64,000 nucleotides of DNA, taken from positions 62,001 through 126,000 of the forward strand of contig JACOMY010000003.1 in NCBI GenBank assembly GCA_014324045.1, read 5' to 3'. Positions 44,041 to 52,536 of this stretch are shown in pieces. The DNA comes from Rhodospirillales bacterium (GTDB taxonomy: Bacteria; Pseudomonadota; Alphaproteobacteria; Kiloniellales; JACOMY01). Made by a program: the position numbers and the translations under genes. The notes beneath the pieces are model-generated. The model was given only the letters and a program-made list of their open reading frames with translations. It had not been told where the DNA came from and made no database searches. Every line of letters begins with the position of its first letter. The first letter of the stretch is position 1.

Positions 44041-44852
44041 GCCGCTCCCCTAAACCAGCGCCGCAACAGACCTTTGCGCTCTTGCTCCAAGAATTTCATC
44101 TCGACCTCTTGGCCGAGGAAGCGCGCGACCGCGTCCCGATAGGCCTGGGCGGCGTTCGATTTTTCTTCCAAGATCACCGGCTGTCCAAGGTTGGAACAGC
44201 GCAGCACCACTTCGCTCTCGGGAATCACGCCTAGGAGCGGGATCGCTAGGATCTCTTCCACATCCCCGACCTTCAGCATCTCGCCGGTCGAGACGCGCGC
44301 TGGGTCGTAGCGGGTTAGCAGCAGATGCTCCTTGACCGGCGTATCGCCCTGCTCGGCGCGCCGCGAGCGGCTGGCGAGCACCCCCAAGATCCGGTCGGAG
44401 TCGCGAACCGAGGAGATTTCCGGGTTGGTCACCACGACCGCATGATCGGCATAGTACAGCGCCAGCAACGCACCCTTCTCAATGCCGGCTGGGCTGTCGC
44501 AGACGACGTACTCGAACTCTTCCGCTAACTCCTCCAGGACAGCGCCAATCCCTTCCCTGGTCAAGGCGTCCTTGTCGCGGGTCTGCGAGGCGGCGAGGGT
44601 ATAGAGGTTCTCCACCCGCTTATCGCGGATCAGGGCCTGGCGCAGCTTGGCCTCGCCCTGAATCACATTGATCAGATCGAAGACCACGCGTCGCTCGCAG
44701 CCCATGATGAGATCGAGATTGCGCAGACCTACGTCGAAATCGATCACGGCGGTCTTGGCGCCGCTAAGGGCCAGACCGGCCGCGAAGGAGGCACTGGTCG
44801 TCGTCTTGCCGACCCCGCCCTTCCCGGACGTCACCACGATCACTGTTGCCAT
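44037..44852 (-). CDS. minD: Septum site-determining ATPase MinD
   Basis: MinD is the membrane-binding ATPase of the Min system. At 271 residues it has the deviant Walker A TSGKGGVGKTTTSA, VIDFDVGLRNLDLIMGCERR, VCDSPAGIEKGALLALYYAD and VVTNPEISSVRDSDRILG. The C-terminal membrane-targeting amphipathic helix is KGLLRRWFRG. It overlaps minE by 4 bases and follows minC after 62 bases. Confidence 0.97.
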   Translation of the reverse strand: MATVIVVTSGKGGVGKTTTSASFAAGLALSGAKTAVIDFDVGLRNLDLIMGCERRVVFDLINVIQGEAKLRQALIRDKRVENLYTLAASQTRDKDALTREGIGAVLEELAEEFEYVVCDSPAGIEKGALLALYYADHAVVVTNPEISSVRDSDRILGVLASRSRRAEQGDTPVKEHLLLTRYDPARVSTGEMLKVGDVEEILAIPLLGVIPESEVVLRCSNLGQPVILEEKSNAAQAYRDAVARFLGQEVEMKFLEQERKGLLRRWFRGAA

Positions 44853-44914
44853 CTGGAATTACCTCCCTTTGCTTTGGCAGTTTCGCTGTGTCGGCCTTGC
44901 GGCGCGCGGCGCCG

Positions 44915-45751
44915 CTACTGCCCGATGAGCCGAAACTTGAAAGACCGATCCTCCATGGAAACCTCGACGCCCTTGCCTATAACAGCAGTTTCTATGTCGC
45001 CATGCATGGTGTAGTAGCCACCGATCGCCAGCAGTTCGGGGTCCAGGCGCAGGGCGAAGATGCGGGCCTCTCGATTGCCGCGGGCACCGGCGATCGCGCG
45101 TCCTTTGAGGGCGCCGTAGACGTGGATGTGACCGTCGGCGATGATCTCTGCGCCGGGGTTCACGCTGGCCGTTACGATGAGGTCGCCGCCGCCGTCGGCG
45201 TAGATCTGCTGTCCGGCGCGAACCGGCCTGGCGATCATCAGGGTCGGCTTACTCAGCTCCTCCGTTTCAAGGGGTTCGGCCGAAGTCCGATTTGCCGCTG
45301 CGCGCTCTTGCGATTGCAGATCAAGGCCCTTCCGTTGGTTTTGCTGCGGTCGCTCGCTCGGGAGGGGGAGGCTGCGCTGTGTGCCCCTCGGCATGACCGG
45401 CAGGCCCAGCGCGGCAGCTTGGGTTTGCCAGCCCTCTGGGCCGGAAAGGACGCCAATCGGATGCAGTTTGAGGCGCCGAAGACCGGGGAGGAGGCGGGCG
45501 AGGTCGGTCTGCCCGACCTCTGGCGCCCCGACCTCTGGCGCCCCAACCTCTGGCGTATTGGACGCCAAGTCGAGGATGATGGGCGCCTGCCAGAGGAAGG
45601 CCGGAGCCTTGCTCAAGAGGCGCTCCAGCGAGGGCAGCACGGCCTCGGGCGCTGTCTCGTGCAGCTCCAGCACAACCAGGCTGAGGCTGGTGCCGCGTAA
45701 GCGAAAGGCCGGTTGAGAAGGCGAAGGCTCGGAGGCTCTGACGACGTGCAT
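44915..45751 (-). CDS. minC: Septum site-determining protein MinC
   Basis: MinC inhibits FtsZ ring formation away from mid-cell. The 278-residue protein has an N-terminal FtsZ-binding domain (FRLRGTSLSLVVLELHETAP, LPSLERLLSKAPAFL), a variable linker, and the C-terminal beta-helix that binds MinD (PVRAGQQIYADGGGDLIVTA, then GAEIIADGHIHVYGALKGRA). The N-terminal domain contains a small in-frame repeat, PEVGAPEVGAPEVG, described separately. Confidence 0.94.
   Translation of the reverse strand: MHVVRASEPSPSQPAFRLRGTSLSLVVLELHETAPEAVLPSLERLLSKAPAFLWQAPIILDLASNTPEVGAPEVGAPEVGQTDLARLLPGLRRLKLHPIGVLSGPEGWQTQAAALGLPVMPRGTQRSLPLPSERPQQNQRKGLDLQSQERAAANRTSAEPLETEELSKPTLMIARPVRAGQQIYADGGGDLIVTASVNPGAEIIADGHIHVYGALKGRAIAGARGNREARIFALRLDPELLAIGGYYTMHGDIETAVIGKGVEVSMEDRSFKFRLIGQ
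45515..45555. repeat. 15-bp tandem repeat inside minC
   Basis: GACCTCTGGCGCCCC occurs twice in full (45515-45529, 45530-45544) and once in part. On the coding strand it adds GAPEV units to MinC in frame. It is a candidate slippage site giving length variants. Confidence 0.8.
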
Positions 45752-46242
45752 GCGCTCTGATTTCTATCCTCATTTCTGTGGGCCGCCTGGGTGCAGCGTC
45801 GATGACACGCGCCATCGCAGCTGGATTATAAACAAAAATAGCCTCTGCTGTTCGAGTCGAGCGCCGTTCGTTTCTTGGGCCTGTGGACAGTTTTTGCAGA
45901 GTCGGGAAGGCATCCGTACTGCGCGGAAACCGACTCGATGCTAGCTTGGAGAAGAGGGCCGGAGTATGGCCGACAGCCGACTGGCTTAACCAACCGAAGG
46001 CGCTTAGTTCGACCGCGCTGGAGGGAAGCACCTACGCGCATGACGATGAACTGCATCGGGCCGATAGCACCAGAGAGCGGCCCGATCGAAAGTCGGATCT
46101 TTGTGTCTTAAGACAGGCCGAAGCCGTTGGCTTTATTGGTATCTTGGGAGACAGTGGGTTCGGCCTATGCAAGATAGGATCTTCCTTATGTCAGGGTCGA
46201 ATTGTGGATGGCTTTACCTCATGCGATGTTCTACGGCCAAAA
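45752..46242. other. About 490 bases upstream of minC without a recognised gene
   Basis: No frame here resembles a known protein. The part nearest minC is relatively AT-rich (GGATTATAAACAAAAATAGCC on the plus strand) and probably holds the min operon promoter. The far end merges into the decayed ABC transporter locus. Confidence 0.4.
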
Positions 46243-46790
46243 CTATCGTGAGGACGAGTCCCTTAAGCGACAGCACGGACAGGCGCCCGGGTAAACTTTC
46301 GCGAATGGCCACCTCGACCCCCCACCTCGACCCCCCACCTCGAGCCCATAGAGACGCTCCACACGCGCTGTCATCACCGCTTGGACGCTGCCGGAGGCTT
46401 CGATCCAGACGTCGCGCAAGCACAGCGGCGAGTCTGAAAACTGTGCCGCGAGCGAGAGATCGTGCATGGCGGCCAGGACATCCTATCCTGCGTGCGGGCA
46501 AAATCCAGAGCTCCCTTCCAGCACGAGCATCTGATGACGTAGATTGAGCGCTGCGGTCGGTTCGTCGAGCAGCAGCACCCGCGGTTCCCAAAAAGAGATT
46601 CTGCGCTAGATAGACAAGCTGTCTTCGATCTCCGATCGCCTCGCTCAGTCGACGCCTGGCCAAGGTCAGCAGTCCGAAGGCGGGCAAAGCGGATCTGGCT
46701 TCCTCTAACAGAGCGTGCGGAAGACTCGTTCCTAAGCGGTCCACCCGTCCGAGGAGGACCACCTCCAGGATCGTCAAGGCTGAGACGGCG
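46243..46790 (-). pseudogene. Remnant ABC ATPase of an iron-siderophore/haem-type importer (FecE-like)
   Basis: On the minus strand the order is TILEVVLLGRVDRLGTSLPH, HALLEEARSALPAFGLL, RRRLSEAIGDRRQLVYLAQN (a spoiled LSGGQ region), then in a shifted frame EPRVLLLDEPTAALNLRHQM (Walker B), a stop, and MHDLSLAAQFSD (H-loop) followed by ARVERLYGLEV. Walker A and everything before it are missing: the ATPase fragment is joined directly to permease sequence. At least one stop, one frameshift and one deletion disable it. Confidence 0.85.
46311..46344. repeat. 13-bp tandem repeat within the ATPase remnant
   Basis: ACCTCGACCCCCC occurs twice (46311-46323, 46324-46336) followed by ACCTCGAG. The unit length is not a multiple of three, so expansion shifts the frame near the end of the ATPase relic (after LYGLEV). 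Confidence 0.75.
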
Positions 46791-47359
46791 CCGATGTCTG
46801 CGGCACGTTCGTCGCCCAGCCGCAGTATCGTCAACTTGCAGATCAGCGGCAGCAACACAAGCACAGACAAAAACAGAATTGCGGCAGAGACCGGCCGATT
46901 ATTCCAATCGGCCTTCAAGAGCAAACCGAAGAGCTAAAAGACGATCGCCTGCAGAACTTCCGGTGCGGCTAAGTATTGCACCGAAGATTGGGCCAACCAA
47001 AGACTGGGCCGACCGGAAAAGCAAGAGCGTAGCGATGCCGGCGAGTACCATAACCTCTGCACTCATCGCACTCATGCCTGAGAAGGCCTAGACTAGGGCC
47101 GAGGCCAGTCCCGCCGTGCAGAAGGCGACGAGCGGCACGCTAAAACCTGCCAAGAAGGGCAGGGTGAGTCCGGTCGAGATGGCGAGCGCCGCCCCGAAAC
47201 CGGCGGCTGAGGAGATGCCGGGCCGACGAGCAGGTCGACGAGCACCAGAATCAGGAGAATAAAGGCCCCGCTCAAGAACGAAGCCAAGCGGCGCACCACC
47301 AGCACCCGGTAGCCGGAGACGGCTGTCGCCACCTCCGGCAATGCGTTGTCGCCAGGCAT
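46790..47359 (-). pseudogene. Remnant FecCD-type permease
   Basis: It starts MPGDNALPEVATAVSGYRVL, as FecCD/BtuC permeases do after their first helix. The frame then shifts. GISSAAGFGAALAISTGLTL and FLAGFSVPLVAFCTAGLASA follow in a second frame up to a stop, then SGMSAMSAEVMVLAGIATLL. LKADWNNRPVSAAILFLSVL and LTILRLGDERAADIG come last, and there the sequence jumps to ATPase text. The final helices are lost in that deletion. Confidence 0.85.
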
Positions 47360-47364
47360 CTCGC

Positions 47365-48518
47365 TTACGGCAACCGGGTCATGTAGGTCCCATGAAAGCG
47401 GATGGGCATATAGCGATTGAAACAACGATTGAGGCCGGCCGGGGATCGACATCGGCGAAGGCCTCAGAATAAAGCGCCTTCGCGATATATTGCAGGAAGA
47501 CATAGGCATAGAGCGTGCGCGTGCCGCCATGTCAGAGGCCATGCACGTTGCTCTCTTTGACTGCCTTCAGATCTCAGATCGGACAGATCTCGGATCGGAC
47601 CAGCCCGGACGCGCCAGGTAGGGCCTTATCCGCTCCCACGCCACGCGCTCTTCGACGCCGAGTCCCATGCGGACGGCTAACGGCGGCGTCGCCTATCCCG
47701 ACTCGCTTAAGAGAATCATGTGCGGCCCGCGCGACAATACCTACTCGGGGTTTAGCGGTCCCTACTTCGCAACCTTGGCCTTACCGATCTTGTCGCCGCC
47801 GGCCATTTCGACTGGGCCGCCCCTTCGACTGGGCCGCCCCACATGAGATTGCCGTAAGAGTTGCCGATTTCGCCGGCCCCACTGCGGCCGAACTCGACTT
47901 GCACCGGAATGGGGTCGCTTCGTGCAGCGGAGACCCGCGCCTGCACGTCAGCCACCGCCTCGGCAAGCTATCTGCCAACTTCCTGGCACATGCCTCTTCG
48001 CCCAGGATCCGGCCCAGCAGGGGGTGGGGGCAACGTGCTTTTCTACCGTCTGCGCATTGTAGTCGAGCGCCACAACAGCAACGCCGGCAGCCTCCAAGCA
48101 ATCAACCCGATCGCCCAGGGGGGCCCCGACCTGCCAGGCTGCCAAGATCGCCACGTCAGGTTGCGCTGCGAGCGCGGCTTCCAAGGAGCAGGTTCCTGCC
48201 TCGATCTCTGTCGATCTCTCCGGCGTCGTCAATCTCCAGAAGCTCAGGTACCGCCGTTGTATAGGCTTGTCATTGCAGGTTTCGCCAACCTTTCTAGGCG
48301 TCCTTTGAGATGGCAACGACGCGGTCGTAGGCATTGGGTCCGCCGATGGCAAAGAAGTCTTCAAAATAGAAGCCAAGCAGGATGCGCTCAGGCTGCTTCG
48401 GAATCTCGACCTCACGGCCAAGCACAGCGGTGACGGTTAAGTTCTGCGCACCGGTCGGCAGACTAACAGAGACAACCAAAGCCACAATGGCCAGGCCTCT
48501 GACAAGAAGGTGTTTCAG
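47365..48518 (-). pseudogene. Remnant periplasmic binding protein of the same importer
   Basis: After AGGAGAG the start codon position is CTG (48516-48518) rather than ATG, then a signal peptide and VTAVLGREVEIPKQPERILL with GFYFEDFFAIGGPNAYDRVV, typical of siderophore/haem binding proteins. CSLEAALAAQPDVAILAAWQ, GVAVVALDYNAQTVEKHVA, GRSGAGEIGNSYGNLMWGG and YVFLQYIAKALYSEAFADVD follow in changing frames, ending YMTRLP near 47365. Multiple frameshifts and stops. The complete set binding protein-permease-ATPase is decayed. Confidence 0.85.
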
Positions 48519-48615
48519 GGGTTTCTCTCCTGTGATCGGTAGAGTAGAGTGTTCGGTTTGTATGGTCGCCGGGAGAACGAGGGCCGTCCCCGAACTGACG
48601 GACCCCTGACCCAGA

Positions 48616-49305
48616 TTAGGTCAAGTCGGTGCTGGTCTTGCCGCCGTGTGCCTTCGACCAACCGTTGGGGTCCTCCAAGAAGGTCTTCACGGCGGCGAGC
48701 CCTTTCTGGTCCAGGTGGCCAAGGTCTTCGGCGGCGGCCAAGGCGTCCCACCAGGTGGCGAGGGCGTGAAGAGCGACCCCGGCCTCCGAGAGACGCTGAA
48801 TGCCTTCCGGGAAGATACCGTAATGAAAGATCACGAAGCTGTGTTCGGCCTCGGCCCCGGCCTCGCGCAAAGCCTCAACGAAGCCCAGCTTCGAGCCGCC
48901 GTCGGTGGCCAGATCTTCGACCAGCAGCACCCGGTCGCTCGGGGCGATAACCCCTTCGATGCGGGCATTGCGGCCGAAGCCCTTGGGTTTCTTGCGGACA
49001 TAGGCCATCGGTAGTCCCATACGCTCGGCCATCCAGGCGGCGAAGGGAATGCCTGCGGTCTCGCCCCCGGCGATGACGTCGAAGCCCTCGAAGCCGCAGG
49101 CTTCGCCGACCTGATCCACTGCCATAGCCATCAGGGCCTTCCGGGCGCGCGGGAAGGAGATGATCTTGCGGCAGTCCACATAGACCGGGGAGACGCGCCC
49201 CGAGGTAAAGGTGAAGGGATTCTCTGGACGGAAGAGCAGGGCCTCGATCTGCAGGAGGCAACGGGCGGTGAGTCGCGCGCGCTCTGGCGAACCGGGGGTC
49301 GTCAT
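48616..49305 (-). CDS. pyrE: Orotate phosphoribosyltransferase
   Basis: PyrE makes OMP from orotate and PRPP in pyrimidine synthesis. The 229-residue protein has PFTFTSGRVSPVYVDCRKII, GFDVIAGGETAGIPFAAWMA, YVRKKPKGFGRNARIEGV with the catalytic loop Lys, and the PRPP motif VLLVEDLATDGGSK. The ATG giving MTTPGSPERARL is chosen; a longer frame upstream has no conserved sequence. Confidence 0.93.
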   Translation of the reverse strand: MTTPGSPERARLTARCLLQIEALLFRPENPFTFTSGRVSPVYVDCRKIISFPRARKALMAMAVDQVGEACGFEGFDVIAGGETAGIPFAAWMAERMGLPMAYVRKKPKGFGRNARIEGVIAPSDRVLLVEDLATDGGSKLGFVEALREAGAEAEHSFVIFHYGIFPEGIQRLSEAGVALHALATWWDALAAAEDLGHLDQKGLAAVKTFLEDPNGWSKAHGGKTSTDLT

Positions 49306-49439
49306 CGCGGTGATTTGGCCTTTCTTGCTGCTGCGCGTGCCAGCAGTCTTACTAACAGTCTTAGCGGTAAGGATGCCGTGGCGGCAAGTCCGCGACGCCC
49401 TCCCGCAGCGACGCAAGCTTGCTCTGCACGATCCTTGCG

Positions 49440-49950
49440 CGGCCGGTCGGGTGCAAGCTGGTATCTTTGCTTCGGTGCCGGGACGGATATTGCGGAGTTC
49501 CTGGGCGGAGTTTCCGGAAAAGCCCGCGTTGGCTGCTCAGGTCGTGCACTATGTAGAACCGATGGAGGCGTCCGTTGAGGTTGTGTCCGGCAGTCCGCAT
49601 CCCTCGATCGCCATGGTGCAGGGCATCTGCACCGGTGGCGGGCTGGAGTTGGCCCTGCATTGCGACCCGAGAATCGCCTGGAAGGGGACACATCTAGGGC
49701 TGATGAAATACTCGGTCCTCGATGCGTGCTACAAAAGGGTTGGGCGCGACGGCGTTGTCCGCGACAGGGCGGTCCTGTCGGCCAACGGGATCGGGCCTGA
49801 TGAGCGCAGGCCTGTTTTAGGGCCTTCCGCGAAGATCTTACAGGCCGGGTGGCAGCGGCGCGAGATTCTGGAAAGCCTTAGAGGGCACGCAGCCTATGCG
49901 GGCCCGTCTTCATCGTCTCCGGCGACCCTGCGGGGCCCAAGGCCGCGTGG
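49440..49950 (+). pseudogene. Decayed enoyl-CoA hydratase/isomerase
   Basis: CFGAGTDIAEFLGGVSGKAR (oxyanion-hole region, about 49475-49530) is in one frame. VHYVEPMEASVEVVSGSPHP and SIAMVQGICTGGGLELALHC (second oxyanion motif) are in another, followed by DPRIA. A few weaker matches follow (KRVGRDGVVRD, REILESL). The frame is disrupted, and the start and much of the C-terminal half are unrecognisable. It lies convergent to the acyl-CoA-dehydrogenase-fold gene. Confidence 0.7.
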
Positions 49951-50299
49951 GCGAGCGGTGTTGAGGGGATCGCATTGCAGCCTTGCCAGCTTCATCTGGC
50001 ATAGAATGCGGTACGGCACGCCCCCAACATGGACAGCTTGGACCGCTCATAGCATTGGGATGCCTCCCGGTTCGACCCACCCTAAGGCAGGATGATATCG
50101 GCGGGGATGTGGCCTTGCTACAGCCTGCTCTGGCGATGAAAGGCCATGGGGCTTGGGCACGATCGACGGCCACTTTAGGGTGCGGCCGCTGGCTGCCGTG
50201 TAAAACTTTCGGTGACGGCCGACGGAATCGTCGGCCAAAAGACCTGCCAGAAGACTTGGTAGACCCCAGGAACCCTTGCGAACTGAGGCGAAGGATGCG
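49951..50299. other. 350 bases with no recognised gene
   Basis: Short open frames occur on both strands between the hydratase relic and the 3' end of the desulfinase-like gene, but none resembles a known family. Probably degraded coding sequence. Confidence 0.4.
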
Positions 50300-51526
50300 C
50301 TATTCCGCGGCTATGGAAACGCTGCTTGCGCCGGTGGCCTTGAGATAACCGTCACGCCTCTGCGGTGTCTTGATGCCCAATATCTTACCGGCCACCAGGT
50401 TGCGCAGCATCTGTGCCGTCCCGCCGCCGATGGTAAACATACGCGCATCGCGCGCCATCCGCTCTAGAGGCAGATTGCGGGAATAGCCCATGGCGCCGTG
50501 GATCTGCAGGGCGTCGTTGGTGACTTTGATCGCCGTCTCCGACGCGAGCACCTTGGCTTCGGCGGCCAAGAGGGAATCGGGGAAACCGGCTGTACTTTCT
50601 TCGGCGCTGGCGGCTGCGCGCCACAGCATGAGGCGGGCCGCACTTAGCTGAATGCGCATATCCGCCAGCATCCATTGTAGCCCCTGGAACTCGGCGATCG
50701 GCCGGCCGAACTGGGTGCGTTCCTTGGCGTAGGCAAGCGCGGCTTCATAGGCCCCCTGAGCAATTCCCAGAGCCACGGTGCCGGCGCCGACCCGTTGCGC
50801 GTTGTAGGCATCGATCAAACCGGCGAATCCGCGTTCGATGCCTTCCGGCGGCAGCAAGAGGCGGTCTTCGCCCAAGGTCAGATCGCGAAAGTGGATCTGC
50901 GTTTCGGGGATACCGCGCAGGCCCATGGCAGGCTCGCGCGCGCCGACGATCAAACCCTCATCCTCGCCGCGCAGCGCCAAGAAGCCGCCGATCCCGAGGT
51001 CACGACCCGCATCGACTACGCGGGCGAAGATCAGATGCAGGCGCGAGACGCCGCCACCGGTGATCCAGTGCTTGGTCCCGTTCAGCACATAGCGGCCGTT
51101 CCGCTTGACGGCGGTGGTCGTCATCTCGGTGGCCGCACTGCCGGCGCCGGGCTCGGTGATGCAAATCGCCGGCTTGTCGCCCTTCAACACGAGAGCGGCC
51201 GCCAGCCGCTTTTGCGCATTGCTGCCGTAGCGTAAGATGGCACCCAAAGCGCCCATGTTGCCCTCGACCACGATGCGTGCAGAGACGCCGCAGGCCTTCG
51301 CCATCTCTTCGACGACCAGGATGGCCTCCAGATAGCTGCGCCCCTGACCGCCCAAGTCCTTGGGAAGGGTCATACCGAAGAATTCGGCTTCGGCCAGCTT
51401 CGCCACCAGATCCCAGGGGTAGGCCTCGCTGCGATCCACCTCGGCTGCCTTCGGCCTGCACTGCCGATCGGCGAAGGTGCGCGCCTTCGCCTGTAGGTCT
51501 TTCTGATCTTGGCTGAGTGTGAACAT
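50300..51526 (-). CDS. acd: Acyl-CoA dehydrogenase fold; probable 3-sulfinopropanoyl-CoA desulfinase
   Basis: A 408-residue flavoprotein of the acyl-CoA dehydrogenase superfamily. Family motifs are CITEPGAGSAATEMTTTAVK, GTKHWITGGGVSRLHLIFAR, ERTQFGRPIAEFQGLQWMLA and ALQIHGAMGYSRNLP. The usual catalytic Glu is missing at both known places: YEGT is replaced by IGGGTAQ, and the helix position used in isovaleryl/long-chain enzymes is Gln (Q244 in AYNAQRVGAG). Arg84 is present in VSARIVVEGN. As I recall, Arg84 and a Gln at 246 mark the Advenella 3-sulfinopropanoyl-CoA desulfinase, which releases sulfite and propionyl-CoA. Long stretches read like that enzyme. ATG at 51526 gives MFTLSQDQKDLQ. LysR gene upstream on the same strand. 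Confidence 0.75.
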   Translation of the reverse strand: MFTLSQDQKDLQAKARTFADRQCRPKAAEVDRSEAYPWDLVAKLAEAEFFGMTLPKDLGGQGRSYLEAILVVEEMAKACGVSARIVVEGNMGALGAILRYGSNAQKRLAAALVLKGDKPAICITEPGAGSAATEMTTTAVKRNGRYVLNGTKHWITGGGVSRLHLIFARVVDAGRDLGIGGFLALRGEDEGLIVGAREPAMGLRGIPETQIHFRDLTLGEDRLLLPPEGIERGFAGLIDAYNAQRVGAGTVALGIAQGAYEAALAYAKERTQFGRPIAEFQGLQWMLADMRIQLSAARLMLWRAAASAEESTAGFPDSLLAAEAKVLASETAIKVTNDALQIHGAMGYSRNLPLERMARDARMFTIGGGTAQMLRNLVAGKILGIKTPQRRDGYLKATGASSVSIAAE

Positions 51527-51630
51527 GGTTTCGATCCTTCCCGCGCTGTCTTCGATCACCGGGGATCGCGGCTCCATGAGAAGGAATGTAGATTAATTTC
51601 TCCTCGGAGAAAAACGAATTATTCTCACGT

Positions 51631-52527
51631 CTAGCTTGAGGTCAATTTAAGAAAATTTGCATCGCCGCGGTCAACCCCTGTGAGCGCGCTTGCCAAGGCA
51701 CCGATGAGCGCGGCCTTGGGGCTGTCGCTGCGTTCCAGCAGCACCAAGGCACGGGTCAAGGGCGGCCGGCCGAAGGGCAGGGCACGCAGGCCCTCCGCCT
51801 GCGGACGGCGGCCGAAGGGCAGGGGCACGATGGAAACGCCGAGGCGATGGCGCACCATCTCGAAGATCGCTTCCAGGGAGTCGATTTCCATGGCGCGCTT
51901 CACCTGGATGTTGCGTTCGCGCAATGCCCGGTCGATGTCCTCTCCGGCCCAGGCGCGACGTGAGAACTGGATGAAGGGATGCCGCTCCAAGAGGTCACGG
52001 TCGCGATTACCGGCCATCTCCAGAGGGGCAATGACTGCCAGAGGATCCCGACGGATAGTGCGCGCGCGCAAGCCTTCCGCCAGGTGCTGTGGCGCGGAGG
52101 CAAGTGCTGCATCCAACTCGCGGCTGCGCAGCTGTGTCGCCAATTCTTCCGATAGACCGGAGGTTACCCGGATCGAGAGCTGGGGATGCTGCGCCCGCAA
52201 GCCTGCCAAGGCCGGCGGCATGATACTCCCCAGGGCTGTCGGCACCGCCCCCAGCACCAGATCTCCAGCCAGCAGCGATTCGTCGGTGGCGAAGATACGG
52301 TCGTAGAGACTGAGGATTTGACGCGCTTCTGCAACCAGCAGCCGCCCTTGTTCTGTTAGCTTCGGCGGCCGATGTTTGCGCTCGAACAGCCTTCGGCCGA
52401 GGCTCTCCTCCAAAGCCTTCATCTGCAAACTGATGGCCGATTGGGTTAGGCCGAAGCTGAGCGCGGCTGCGGCGAAGCTTCCGTGCTCGGCAATAGCGAC
52501 CAGAGTCCGTAGTGGACGCAGTTCCAT
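51631..52527 (-). CDS. LysR-family transcriptional regulator
   Basis: A 298-residue regulator. The N-terminal winged helix has LRTLVAIAEHGSFAAAALSF, LTQSAISLQMKALEESLGRR and LFERKHRPPKLTEQGRLL. The C-terminal half is the periplasmic-binding-like effector domain. It lies 104 bases upstream of the desulfinase-like gene and 9 bases downstream of the TPR gene, all on the minus strand. LysR regulators are often divergent from their targets; here the order is collinear. Control of the downstream gene by an organosulfur or acyl effector is inference. Confidence 0.93.
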   Translation of the reverse strand: MELRPLRTLVAIAEHGSFAAAALSFGLTQSAISLQMKALEESLGRRLFERKHRPPKLTEQGRLLVAEARQILSLYDRIFATDESLLAGDLVLGAVPTALGSIMPPALAGLRAQHPQLSIRVTSGLSEELATQLRSRELDAALASAPQHLAEGLRARTIRRDPLAVIAPLEMAGNRDRDLLERHPFIQFSRRAWAGEDIDRALRERNIQVKRAMEIDSLEAIFEMVRHRLGVSIVPLPFGRRPQAEGLRALPFGRPPLTRALVLLERSDSPKAALIGALASALTGVDRGDANFLKLTSS

Positions 52528-52536
52528 GAGACCGGG

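Noticed and set aside
45515-45555. CRISPR-like short repeats in minC
   Set aside because: Units are contiguous, 15 bp and in frame inside a gene; no spacers.
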